Positions 1 through 5,897 of a stretch of 7,791 nucleotides of DNA are shown here, piece by piece (within the stretch, counting starts at the first letter, position 1; each line of letters begins with the position of its first letter). The DNA comes from Flavobacteriales bacterium. GTDB taxonomy: Bacteria; Bacteroidota; Bacteroidia; Flavobacteriales; UBA7430. A program made the position numbers and the translations under genes. The stretch spans positions 1-7,791 of the forward strand of contig JANXFM010000122.1 of the NCBI GenBank assembly GCA_024959975.1. Direction: 5' to 3'. The notes under the pieces were generated by a model. The model saw only the letters and a program-made list of their open reading frames with translations. It was not told the DNA's origin and searched no databases.

Positions 1-1
1 G

Positions 2-1072
2 AGCCAAACAACAAGACCTTACACAAAGGAAGATGTTACTAAATTAAGTCCTTCTTATGTGGTAGATGATTACACTTTAGCAAATTACAAATCCAAAGAG
101 TTCTGGAATATGCTAAAGCAGGAAAATCAAGTCTATGGAATGAGTGCGTCAACTGTAAAAGATGCCACACAACAAGTAGAAGCAGGTATGGATATTGTTT
201 GCTTAGAGAACTACTCTACCACAAGCAACACACCATCTTCTAACTACCTGCAAAATTATGCATCCTATGCATCCAATGTGGTAAATGGCATTAACAATCT
301 TTTCCAGGAAGGTTGTGGTTCAACTCCAATCGTTGCCAAAACCAAAGCAATGAACTTCAAGTTAATGACGGAAATCATCAAAGCCGGTGCAGCAGGAGTT
401 TGGTTTGGTGATCAATCGACCTTTGCTAAACAATACGGAACTGGTGTTTTGATGTCAACAAAGAAAATGGTTAACAAATTAACTCAGGCTCGTTTGGCTG
501 CTGATGTATGCATGGTACCAAGTGTTATTGTGGCTTGTACAAATTCTAATACAGCTACTTTAATTGAGTGTAATACTGATGATGCACAAGATCAAAAGTA
601 TGTAACTTCAAATAAATGCACCCATGAAGGTTATCAGTACTTAGATACAAGTTTGTGTACAGAAATGGCAATAGAAAGAGGTCTGGCATACGCTCCTTAT
701 GCTGATGTACTTTGTTTAGAAGCTAATAACCCAAACATAGAAGAAGCACGTAGATTTGCAGAAGCAATTCACAAAGAATTCCCTGGAAAATATTTGGCTT
801 ACAACTGCTCTTCTCATTTCGATTGGACATCAAAATTCACGGCAACCGAACTGCAAAATTTCCAGGACGAATTAACAAACTTAGGTTATGTACTTCAATG
901 TATTTGCCCTAGAGTAGAAACATATTACTCAATGTGTAAATTAGCAGAAAGCTACTGTGATGATGGTTTTGTTGGCTATGCTAATCTAAAGGAGATCTTC
1001 TGTAAAGTTGATAATCAAACTGACTACAATACCTTTATAAATAAAACACAAGAAGAGCCAACTCTTGTGTAA
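2..1072 (+). CDS. Isocitrate lyase-like protein, 5' partial, active site not conserved
   Basis: The reading frame is open from the first bases, and the codons before the GTG at 59 already match the isocitrate lyase N-terminus (RPYTKEDVTKL, then YTLANYKSKEFWNML), so the gene starts upstream of the window; 356 residues are visible. The family scaffold is clear: IIKAGAAGVWFGDQ, QARLAADV, RGLAYAPYADVLCLE, RRFAEAIHKEFPGKYLAYNCS. Isocitrate lyase cleaves isocitrate to glyoxylate and succinate in the glyoxylate shunt. Recalled against E. coli AceA, however, the key motifs are gone: SGWQVA reads ENYSTT, the metal-binding VADAEAGFGG stretch reads VAKTKAMN and is shortened, HFEDQ is WFGDQ, the catalytic KKCGH is KQYGT, ARTDA is ACTNS, and ITLAG is ICPRV. 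The C-terminus stops before the usual VGTGYFD segment. Lyase activity is therefore doubtful. The long uninterrupted frame argues against simple decay. Family membership is confident; function is unknown. Confidence 0.85.
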   Translation, partial: SQTTRPYTKEDVTKLSPSYVVDDYTLANYKSKEFWNMLKQENQVYGMSASTVKDATQQVEAGMDIVCLENYSTTSNTPSSNYLQNYASYASNVVNGINNLFQEGCGSTPIVAKTKAMNFKLMTEIIKAGAAGVWFGDQSTFAKQYGTGVLMSTKKMVNKLTQARLAADVCMVPSVIVACTNSNTATLIECNTDDAQDQKYVTSNKCTHEGYQYLDTSLCTEMAIERGLAYAPYADVLCLEANNPNIEEARRFAEAIHKEFPGKYLAYNCSSHFDWTSKFTATELQNFQDELTNLGYVLQCICPRVETYYSMCKLAESYCDDGFVGYANLKEIFCKVDNQTDYNTFINKTQEEPTLV

Positions 1073-1089
1073 ATTGTAGCAATTAATTA

Positions 1090-1127
1090 AAAAACCCCAA
1101 AGAGAAAATTTTCTCTTTGGGGTTTTT
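1090..1127. terminator. Perfect inverted-repeat terminator between convergent genes
   Basis: The two 19-base arms (1090-1108 and 1109-1127) are exactly complementary. The core is CCCCAAAGAGAAAA with its complement, flanked by an A-run on the left and a T-run on the right. Either strand therefore gives a stable stem followed by U residues. It lies 17 bases after the stop of the isocitrate lyase-like gene and 18 bases after the stop of the opposing PhnA-domain gene, so it most likely works as a bidirectional intrinsic terminator. A few central base pairs must open to form the loop. Confidence 0.9.
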
Positions 1128-1145
1128 ATTTTGTCTATATCAATA

Positions 1146-1355
1146 CTACTTCTTCTTCACAAAACAAGTTTTTAAAACGAGACGAGTTCCATCCACCTTA
1201 CCATCAATCTCTTCCGGATCATCTGTCAGACGAATATTTTTAATTTTTGTTCCTTTCTTAAGATTGATTTGTGTTCCCTTCACCTTCATTGTTTTTGTAA
1301 AGATCACTGAATCACCATTCTTAAGAACATTACCGTTAGCATCTGTCGTTTCCAT
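1146..1355 (-). CDS. Standalone PhnA/YjdM C-terminal domain protein
   Basis: This 69-residue protein matches the C-terminal domain of E. coli YjdM (formerly PhnA, 'alkylphosphonate utilisation'). Shared stretches as I recall them are DANGNVLKNGDSV, the KVKG block, LKKGTKIKNIRL, the IDGKVDG turn and the final FVKKK. The family's N-terminal zinc ribbon (two CxxC pairs) is absent; only one Cys remains, near the C-terminus (position 64). The domain is a small all-beta SH3-like fold, and its molecular role is not firmly known; the historical phosphonate link should not be taken as a function. The ATG at 1353-1355 gives the expected domain start. It is convergent with the isocitrate lyase-like gene, sharing its terminator, and divergent from the glycosyltransferase pair, so it is probably monocistronic. 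Confidence 0.85.
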   Translation of the reverse strand: METTDANGNVLKNGDSVIFTKTMKVKGTQINLKKGTKIKNIRLTDDPEEIDGKVDGTRLVLKTCFVKKK

Positions 1356-1371
1356 AATTTTTTATTTTCCA

Positions 1372-1379
1372 CAAATTTG
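1372..1379 (-). promoter_or_regulatory. Weak candidate -7 element for the PhnA-domain gene
   Basis: CAAATTTG on the minus strand differs from the Bacteroidota -7 consensus TAnnTTTG only at the first base and ends 16 bases before the start codon, the same spacing as the two better boxes in this window (4458-4465 and 5874-5881). No TTG is seen about 19-21 bases upstream as a -33 element. Because the 8-mer is a palindrome it reads the same on both strands, so its direction is inferred from spacing alone. Confidence 0.3.
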
Positions 1380-1448
1380 AGATTTCCTCTTCTATTATAC
1401 TAATTTCAATACTAAAAAAGTTAATCACGAATTATTATCTTCGTTTCG

Positions 1449-2579
1449 ATGAAAAAATTGCAGAAGAAAAGAATAATCATGTCTGTCACTAACGATCTGA
1501 CAACCGACCAAAGGGTAAAGAAAGTTTGTGAAAGTTTAAATGCCTTAGATTACGACATCCTACTCATAGGAAGGATTCTTCCGGACAGCATAAAACTTAA
1601 CAGACCCTACAAGTGTAAAAGAATAAAACTCTTTTTCAATAAAGGGTTTTTATTCTATGCAGAATACAATCTAAGACTCTTCTTTTTACTCCTTTTTTCG
1701 AAAGTCGATATTTTTCATGCCAATGATCTAGACACTTTACTGCCGAATTACCTGGCCGCAAGGATACGCCGTAAACCTATTGTATACGACTCACATGAGT
1801 ACTTTACCGGTGTCCCTGAGATTCAAAACAAAACGCTGGTAAAAAATGTTTGGTTGACGATTGAACGATGGATCTTTCCAAAACTGAAATACATTTTTAC
1901 AGTAAATCAATCCATTGCACAACTCTACAAAGAAGAATACAATAAAGATTTACGAATACTTCGAAACATACCCCACAAGCTTCAATTTAAAGAACTAAAA
2001 AGTAAATCTGAACTTAACATTCCCGAAGATAAAGACATTATTATTACTCAAGGAGCGGGCATAAATATAGATCGGGGTATAGAAGAAGCTGTAGAAGCCA
2101 TGCAATATTTAGAGGATGTTTGCCTAATGATCATCGGAAATGGAGATGTAATTCCCAAGCTTAAAAAAAGAGTTCTGGAGTTAAAACTGGAAAATTCTAT
2201 TATCTTTAGGGGAAGAATGCCTTATCATGAAATGATGCAATATACACAGCACGCACAACTTGGCTTAACTTTGGATAAAAACACAAACATCAATTATAGA
2301 TTTAGTTTACCTAATAAGCTATTCGATTATATACACGCGGGTATTCCGATTTTAGCAACTAAAGTAATCGAAATTGAAAAGATAATTAACAAATACAAAA
2401 TAGGCTTATTCATTGATAATCATGAACCTAAACATATAGCCCAACAAATACGACTAGCCCTCAACAATAAAAAATTAAACACTGAATGGAAATCAAATAT
2501 AAACCTGGCAGCTGATGAATTACATTGGGGGTCTGAGGAAAAAATACTAAAAGAAGTTTATAACAAAATTGAAGGATAA
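1449..2579 (+). CDS. GT4-like family glycosyltransferase
   Basis: The 376-residue protein has the two-domain GT-B layout of retaining GT4 enzymes, which move a sugar from a nucleotide-sugar donor to a glycan or lipid acceptor at the cytoplasmic membrane face. The N-terminal acceptor domain opens with a beta strand and SVTNDLTTDQRVKKV (about 12-26), then has DIFHANDLDTLLP (87-99) and IVYDSHEYF (111-119), typical of Bacteroidota members. The C-terminal donor domain has MIIGNGD (227-233), IIFRGRMPY (251-259) and SLPNKLFDYIHAGIPILA (286-303), where the first acidic residue of the usual E-x7-E motif is Asp. A basic and hydrophobic stretch near 55-85 could contact the membrane. The ATG at 1449 leaves a short Lys-rich leader before strand 1. 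The gene is followed by a second glycosyltransferase overlapping by 11 bp, so both probably act on one surface glycan. The donor sugar cannot be deduced. Confidence 0.88.
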   Translation: MKKLQKKRIIMSVTNDLTTDQRVKKVCESLNALDYDILLIGRILPDSIKLNRPYKCKRIKLFFNKGFLFYAEYNLRLFFLLLFSKVDIFHANDLDTLLPNYLAARIRRKPIVYDSHEYFTGVPEIQNKTLVKNVWLTIERWIFPKLKYIFTVNQSIAQLYKEEYNKDLRILRNIPHKLQFKELKSKSELNIPEDKDIIITQGAGINIDRGIEEAVEAMQYLEDVCLMIIGNGDVIPKLKKRVLELKLENSIIFRGRMPYHEMMQYTQHAQLGLTLDKNTNINYRFSLPNKLFDYIHAGIPILATKVIEIEKIINKYKIGLFIDNHEPKHIAQQIRLALNNKKLNTEWKSNINLAADELHWGSEEKILKEVYNKIEG

Positions 2580-3690
2580 ACACCTACATATCATAGCCCT
2601 TAACATCCCCTATCCTGCTAATTATGGAGGCGCAATCGATATCTTTTATAAAATAAAAGAACTAAGTGAATTAGGTGTTAAAATTCATTTACACTGTTTT
2701 CAATATGGAAGAATGGAGGCTAAGGAGTTAGATTTACTATGCTCTTCCGTTCATTATTACCCTCGAAAAATGCATTGGAAGTATCTTTTTTCAAAAACTC
2801 CTTTTATTGTTAAATCAAGAAAATCAAAAGAACTTCTGGAGAATTTAAATAAAATTGACGCACCAATTCTTTATGAAGGCTTACACTCCTGCTATTATTT
2901 AAATCACCCAAAATTAAAAAAACGACCACAATTTGTGAGGGCCCATAATATTGAAACTGATTATTACGGAGAACTTTCCAAGGGTGAAAAAAAATTACTC
3001 GATAAATTTTATCTGTATTCTGAACACCTCAAAATAAGAGCCTACGAAAAGAAGCTAAAAGATGCAACCGGAATTTTATCCATCTCATTAAAAGACCATC
3101 GACATTTTAATACAAGCGGAAAAAGTACATATGTAAAAGCCTTCCACCCGGATACAAAAATTACAAGTAAAGAAGGGCTTGGAGAATATGCGATTTACCA
3201 TGGAAACTTATCGGTAGCAGAAAACGAAAATGCCGCTCTGTTTTTAGTGCATAAAGTTTTTAGCAAAATAGATTACCCTCTGGTAATAGCCGGATTTAAA
3301 CCGAGTAAGCATCTTCGAAAAGAAGTAAGTAAGCACAAATTCATTAGAATTATTGAAAGTCCCGAGAAGAACCTATTAAAAAATAGTATTGAAAATGCAC
3401 AAATGCAAGTGTTACCCACGCAACAAGATACCGGCATCAAACTCAAACTCTTAAAATCGCTCTACAAAGGAAGGCACTGTATCGTTAACGGAAAAATGGT
3501 AAACGAAACCGGATTGGAAAATGCTTGTCATATTGTTGAAAAACCTGAAGAGTGGATCAAGAAAATAAAAGAGTTAGAAGAACTTCCATTTTATTCTAGT
3601 GAAATTGAAAAACGCACGAAACTCTTGAAAAAATTTAACTGCGAAAACGAAGCTAAAAAAATTATACAGTTAATCTATCCACAGGAATAA
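2569..3690 (+). CDS. Second glycosyltransferase (GT-B fold, GT4/mannosyltransferase-like)
   Basis: This divergent GT-B glycosyltransferase is about 373 residues long. The N-terminal part has a Rossmann-type strand and glycine loop, HIIALNIPYPANYGGAIDI (7-25), then APILYEGLHS (98-107) and FVRAHNIETDYY (122-133). The donor half has AIYHGNLSVAENENAA (208-223), PLVIAGFKPS (237-246) and a conserved TGIKLKLLKSLYKGRHCIVN block (288-307) in place of the usual Glu-rich GT4 motif. No ATG precedes the homologous region. The TTG at 2569, inside the last codons of the upstream gene, is the best start (an ATA at 2560 is less likely), which suggests translational coupling. It probably adds a sugar in the same surface glycan pathway as its neighbour. 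Its last 29 bp overlap the end of the opposing ftsE-like gene. Class is confident, substrate unknown. Confidence 0.8.
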   Translation: MKDKHLHIIALNIPYPANYGGAIDIFYKIKELSELGVKIHLHCFQYGRMEAKELDLLCSSVHYYPRKMHWKYLFSKTPFIVKSRKSKELLENLNKIDAPILYEGLHSCYYLNHPKLKKRPQFVRAHNIETDYYGELSKGEKKLLDKFYLYSEHLKIRAYEKKLKDATGILSISLKDHRHFNTSGKSTYVKAFHPDTKITSKEGLGEYAIYHGNLSVAENENAALFLVHKVFSKIDYPLVIAGFKPSKHLRKEVSKHKFIRIIESPEKNLLKNSIENAQMQVLPTQQDTGIKLKLLKSLYKGRHCIVNGKMVNETGLENACHIVEKPEEWIKKIKELEELPFYSSEIEKRTKLLKKFNCENEAKKIIQLIYPQE

Positions 3691-4345
3691 CTGTTCCCTC
3701 TGTACAACGAATCATCTGAGACGGAAAATCATTAATAATGGAATAATCGTGCGTAGCCATAAAAATAGCCTTACCCTTTTGCTGAATTCCTTTTAATACC
3801 TGCATAATTTCACGTGAGGTTTCCGGATCTAAATTTCCTGTAGGCTCATCTGCAATAATTAAATCCGGTTCATTTAATAAAGCCCTAGCAATCGCAATCC
3901 TTTGTTGTTCTCCACCTGATAGCTCATGTGGCATTTTATAATCCTTATGCTGCATACTAACCTGCTCTAGAACTTCACTTATTCTGGCATCAACTTTAAC
4001 CTTATCGGTCCATCCGGTGGCTTTTAAAACAAATAGTAAATTATCTTTTACAGATCGATCGGAAAGCAGTTGGAAATCTTGAAACACAACACCAATGCCT
4101 CTTCGTAAAAACGGGATGTCTTTTTCTTTTAAACTATTTAAATCATAACCGACAACCTCTCCGATTCCTTCCTGAAGTAACAAATCGCCATAAAGTGTCT
4201 TTAGTAAGCTACTTTTCCCACTCCCGGTTTTACCTATCAAATAGATAAAATCTCCGGATTGCAACTCAAAATTCACCTTACTAAGAACCAAATGATCCTT
4301 TTGATAAATTTTCGCGTCTTTTAACCGTAAAATTGCTGTCGACAT
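3662..4345 (-). CDS. ftsE: FtsE-type ABC transporter ATPase
   Basis: This 227-residue protein is a single ABC ATPase domain with all motifs intact: Walker A GKTGSGKS (38-45), Q-loop VVFQDFQLL (86-94, Gln89), signature LSGGEQQR (142-149), Walker B LIIADE (162-167) followed by PTGNLD, and switch His199 in MATHD. Length, the RRGIGVVFQDFQLL stretch and the short C-terminus match FtsE rather than a LolD or MacB ATPase. FtsE binds the membrane protein FtsX at the cytoplasmic face and, in characterised bacteria, couples ATP use to activation of cell-wall hydrolases during division. No ftsX is in the window, so any partner is encoded elsewhere, or the ATPase serves another permease. ATG at 4343-4345 is the start; I found no good promoter box upstream. 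It is divergent from the lipoprotein gene and overlaps the opposing glycosyltransferase by 29 bp at its 3' end. Confidence 0.85.
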   Translation of the reverse strand: MSTAILRLKDAKIYQKDHLVLSKVNFELQSGDFIYLIGKTGSGKSSLLKTLYGDLLLQEGIGEVVGYDLNSLKEKDIPFLRRGIGVVFQDFQLLSDRSVKDNLLFVLKATGWTDKVKVDARISEVLEQVSMQHKDYKMPHELSGGEQQRIAIARALLNEPDLIIADEPTGNLDPETSREIMQVLKGIQQKGKAIFMATHDYSIINDFPSQMIRCTEGTVIPVDRLTV

Positions 4346-4457
4346 AAATTATAATTTGAAGCCTAAAACTACTTATTTACTCTCAATAGCCACTTAATAA
4401 TTTGAAAAATAAATATCACATTGGTAAAATATCACCTAAAACATCAATGTTATTACC

Positions 4458-4465
4458 TAAATTTG
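4458..4465 (+). promoter_or_regulatory. Candidate Bacteroidota -7 element for the lipoprotein/barrel operon
   Basis: TAAATTTG is an exact match to the Bacteroidota sigma-A -7 consensus TAnnTTTG and ends 15 bases before the ATG at 4481. That placement predicts a very short 5' leader and supports 4481, rather than the TTG at 4421, as the true start. No TTG is present at the expected -33 position, so recognition would rest on the -7 box. Confidence 0.55.
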
Positions 4466-4480
4466 CAAAAACAGTTAAAG

Positions 4481-4843
4481 ATGAAGGCAACGACATTCGT
4501 ATTCGCAATTATTGGATTAGTGTTTTTTAACAGCTGCGACAAAGAAAGCACGAACAACAATCTTCAAACTGAAATGCCCGTAATCGATAGTTTAATAACA
4601 AATTCTACTCGAATTACATATGGAGGAGATAACCCTGCCATACTCAAGTGTTTCGCTACAGGTGGAAACTTAAATTACATCTGGGAAGTCGATTTAGGTG
4701 ATCTGTTTTCTCTCAATAATGAAGGTTCTGAGGTTCAATTCACCGCTTCACCATGTTGTATTGGCGAAAAAATCATTACCTGTAACGTATCAAACGACAA
4801 AGGAGAAGTGAGCAAAAACATTACCATTACAATTACGCAATAG
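4481..4843 (+). CDS. Small Ig-like-fold lipoprotein
   Basis: The ATG at 4481 gives a 120-residue protein with a clean lipoprotein signal: a hydrophobic segment (5-16) and FFNSC, with Cys19 as the lipidated residue. The frame opens further upstream with a TTG at 4421, but those 20 residues would bury the signal peptide. After the Cys, DKES resembles the acidic/lysine tether that promotes surface exposure in some Bacteroidota lipoproteins, weakly. The rest is one Ig/PKD-like domain (about 33-120): Cys57, Trp68 and Cys101 have the spacing of the classical Ig disulfide and core Trp, and the end ITCNVSNDKGEVSKNITITI is a typical F-G strand pair. An extra adjacent pair, Cys92-Cys93 in SPCCIGEK, is unusual. 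The next gene starts 16 bp downstream and encodes an outer-membrane barrel also carrying a Cys-Cys pair, so the two probably work together in the outer membrane. Specific function unknown. Confidence 0.75.
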   Translation: MKATTFVFAIIGLVFFNSCDKESTNNNLQTEMPVIDSLITNSTRITYGGDNPAILKCFATGGNLNYIWEVDLGDLFSLNNEGSEVQFTASPCCIGEKIITCNVSNDKGEVSKNITITITQ

Positions 4844-4859
4844 TACATCCCCGCTACTT

Positions 4860-5816
4860 ATGACACGAATACTCCTATTCGCTTTTATCGGACTTTGCTT
4901 CAATTTTCAAGCATCAGCTCAATGTTGTTCAGCAGGTAACCCTTCATCGGATGGTGGTGCTTTAGGAATAACAAAAAATTCTTTAACTGTTTCAACATCC
5001 TTTTTACATAGTTATTCCGACACTTATTTCGAAGAAAACCGAAAATCAGACTGGGATTATCTTAAAAACACCCATTTCAATTTTGGAATATTGAACCTCA
5101 ATTACGGACTAACAGATAAACTTAAACTTTCTACCGAATTTGGTTACTTTATTGATAAGTCAATACAATACAACTTTATTGATGTAAACAGAAAAGCCAA
5201 TGGGCTTGGAGATGCTGTAATAGGACTTCAATATCATCTGTATTCAAATAAAAAACGCATAATCAATGTGGCTCCGATAGTGAAAATATCCCTTCCGATA
5301 GGACAGTTCGACCAAATGGATGGAAATATCATTTTACCTATCGACATACAACCCTCATCCGGAAGCTACAAACTGAACACCTCTGTTTTAGTCTCCAAAA
5401 GATTCTTTGAATCTAAATTTTCATTGATTGCATTTCTTTCATGTGAATTCTCACAACGTATAAATACAGAACGTACCGATTACAAATATGGTAATCTTTA
5501 CCATGCCACCCTTAAAATTACTCATCGCTCATCAGAGAAACTTAACACAGAACTTTCTTTAGGTCTTCAACATAGAAATAAAGCACTAAACAAAGGTAAT
5601 GTCATGGGTTTTACCGGCGGCACTTACCTTAAATTACAACCAGAAATATCCTATCGTTTAAAGAACAACTACTCTGTAAACACATCCGTAGGCATTCCTG
5701 TTTACAAAAATGTAAATGGCATTCAATTGACCAATAAGTACACAATAACTTTTGGTGTCTCAAAAAGCTTTCAGCTTAAAACATTAAAACCACAAATTAA
5801 CCCCAAAATGCTTTGA
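4860..5816 (+). CDS. Outer-membrane beta-barrel protein with N-terminal Cys-Cys motif
   Basis: The 318-residue protein begins with a Sec signal peptide (1-20, probable cleavage ASA|QCC). The mature N-terminus QCCSAGNPSSDGG has an adjacent Cys22-Cys23 pair and a Gly/Ser-rich stretch. From about residue 40 the chain is a series of amphipathic strands joined by polar loops, for example LTVSTSFLHSYSDTYF, FGILNLNYGLTDKLKLSTEF, NVAPIVKISLPIGQF, KLNTSVLVSKRFF and YSVNTSVGIPVYKNVNGI. The last strand, TITFGVSKSF (about 294-303), ends in Phe like a barrel's beta-signal, followed by a short basic tail. Strand content suggests a barrel of roughly 12-14 strands resembling proteins often annotated as 'transporter' or MetA-pathway-type porins, but I do not recognise the subfamily. 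It lies 16 bp after the Ig-like lipoprotein gene, almost certainly in the same operon. Adjacent cysteines at an outer-membrane N-terminus hint at metal or thiol chemistry; this is inference only. Confidence 0.72.
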   Translation: MTRILLFAFIGLCFNFQASAQCCSAGNPSSDGGALGITKNSLTVSTSFLHSYSDTYFEENRKSDWDYLKNTHFNFGILNLNYGLTDKLKLSTEFGYFIDKSIQYNFIDVNRKANGLGDAVIGLQYHLYSNKKRIINVAPIVKISLPIGQFDQMDGNIILPIDIQPSSGSYKLNTSVLVSKRFFESKFSLIAFLSCEFSQRINTERTDYKYGNLYHATLKITHRSSEKLNTELSLGLQHRNKALNKGNVMGFTGGTYLKLQPEISYRLKNNYSVNTSVGIPVYKNVNGIQLTNKYTITFGVSKSFQLKTLKPQINPKML

Positions 5817-5873
5817 GAAATTATATCATTTTTTTGATGAGATAGGAACCAGACCATAAACACACAAAAAGCG

Positions 5874-5881
5874 TACTTTTG
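5874..5881 (+). promoter_or_regulatory. Candidate -7 element for yaaA-cvfB
   Basis: TACTTTTG matches the Bacteroidota -7 consensus TAnnTTTG exactly and ends 16 bases before the yaaA ATG. The short sequence between box and start is A/T-only apart from one G and one C and has no Shine-Dalgarno motif. No TTG is found about 19-21 bases upstream; the nearest, at 5834-5836, is too far away. I see no clear peroxide-regulator operator. Confidence 0.5.
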
Positions 5882-5897
5882 TTAAAATTTTTATTCA

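Noticed and set aside
1117..1380. An 87-residue plus-strand open frame opposite the PhnA-domain gene
   Set aside because: It is the antisense shadow of a recognisable conserved gene, runs through the terminator T-run and has a composition (Phe, Leu, Ile, Arg mixture) with no family resemblance.
1436..1443. TATCTTCG as a -7 box for the first glycosyltransferase
   Set aside because: It has one mismatch to TAnnTTTG and ends only five bases before the ATG, too close for a normal leader.
4351..4406. 10-bp direct repeat ATAATTTGAA (4351-4360 and 4397-4406) in the ftsE/lipoprotein intergenic region, and TAATTTG near-matches to the -7 box
   Set aside because: In AT-rich DNA such a repeat is easily due to chance; the spacing within TAATTTG is one base short of consensus and the copies are too far from the start they would serve.
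4421..4480. Upstream TTG start adding 20 residues to the lipoprotein
   Set aside because: The extra residues are polar and precede a complete lipoprotein signal peptide; the candidate -7 box at 4458-4465 lies inside them, so translation from here is implausible.
5825..5842. Weak inverted repeat around the T-run (TCAT...ATGA) after the barrel gene
   Set aside because: The stem has only four base pairs and the T-run lies in the loop rather than after the stem, so it does not look like an intrinsic terminator.
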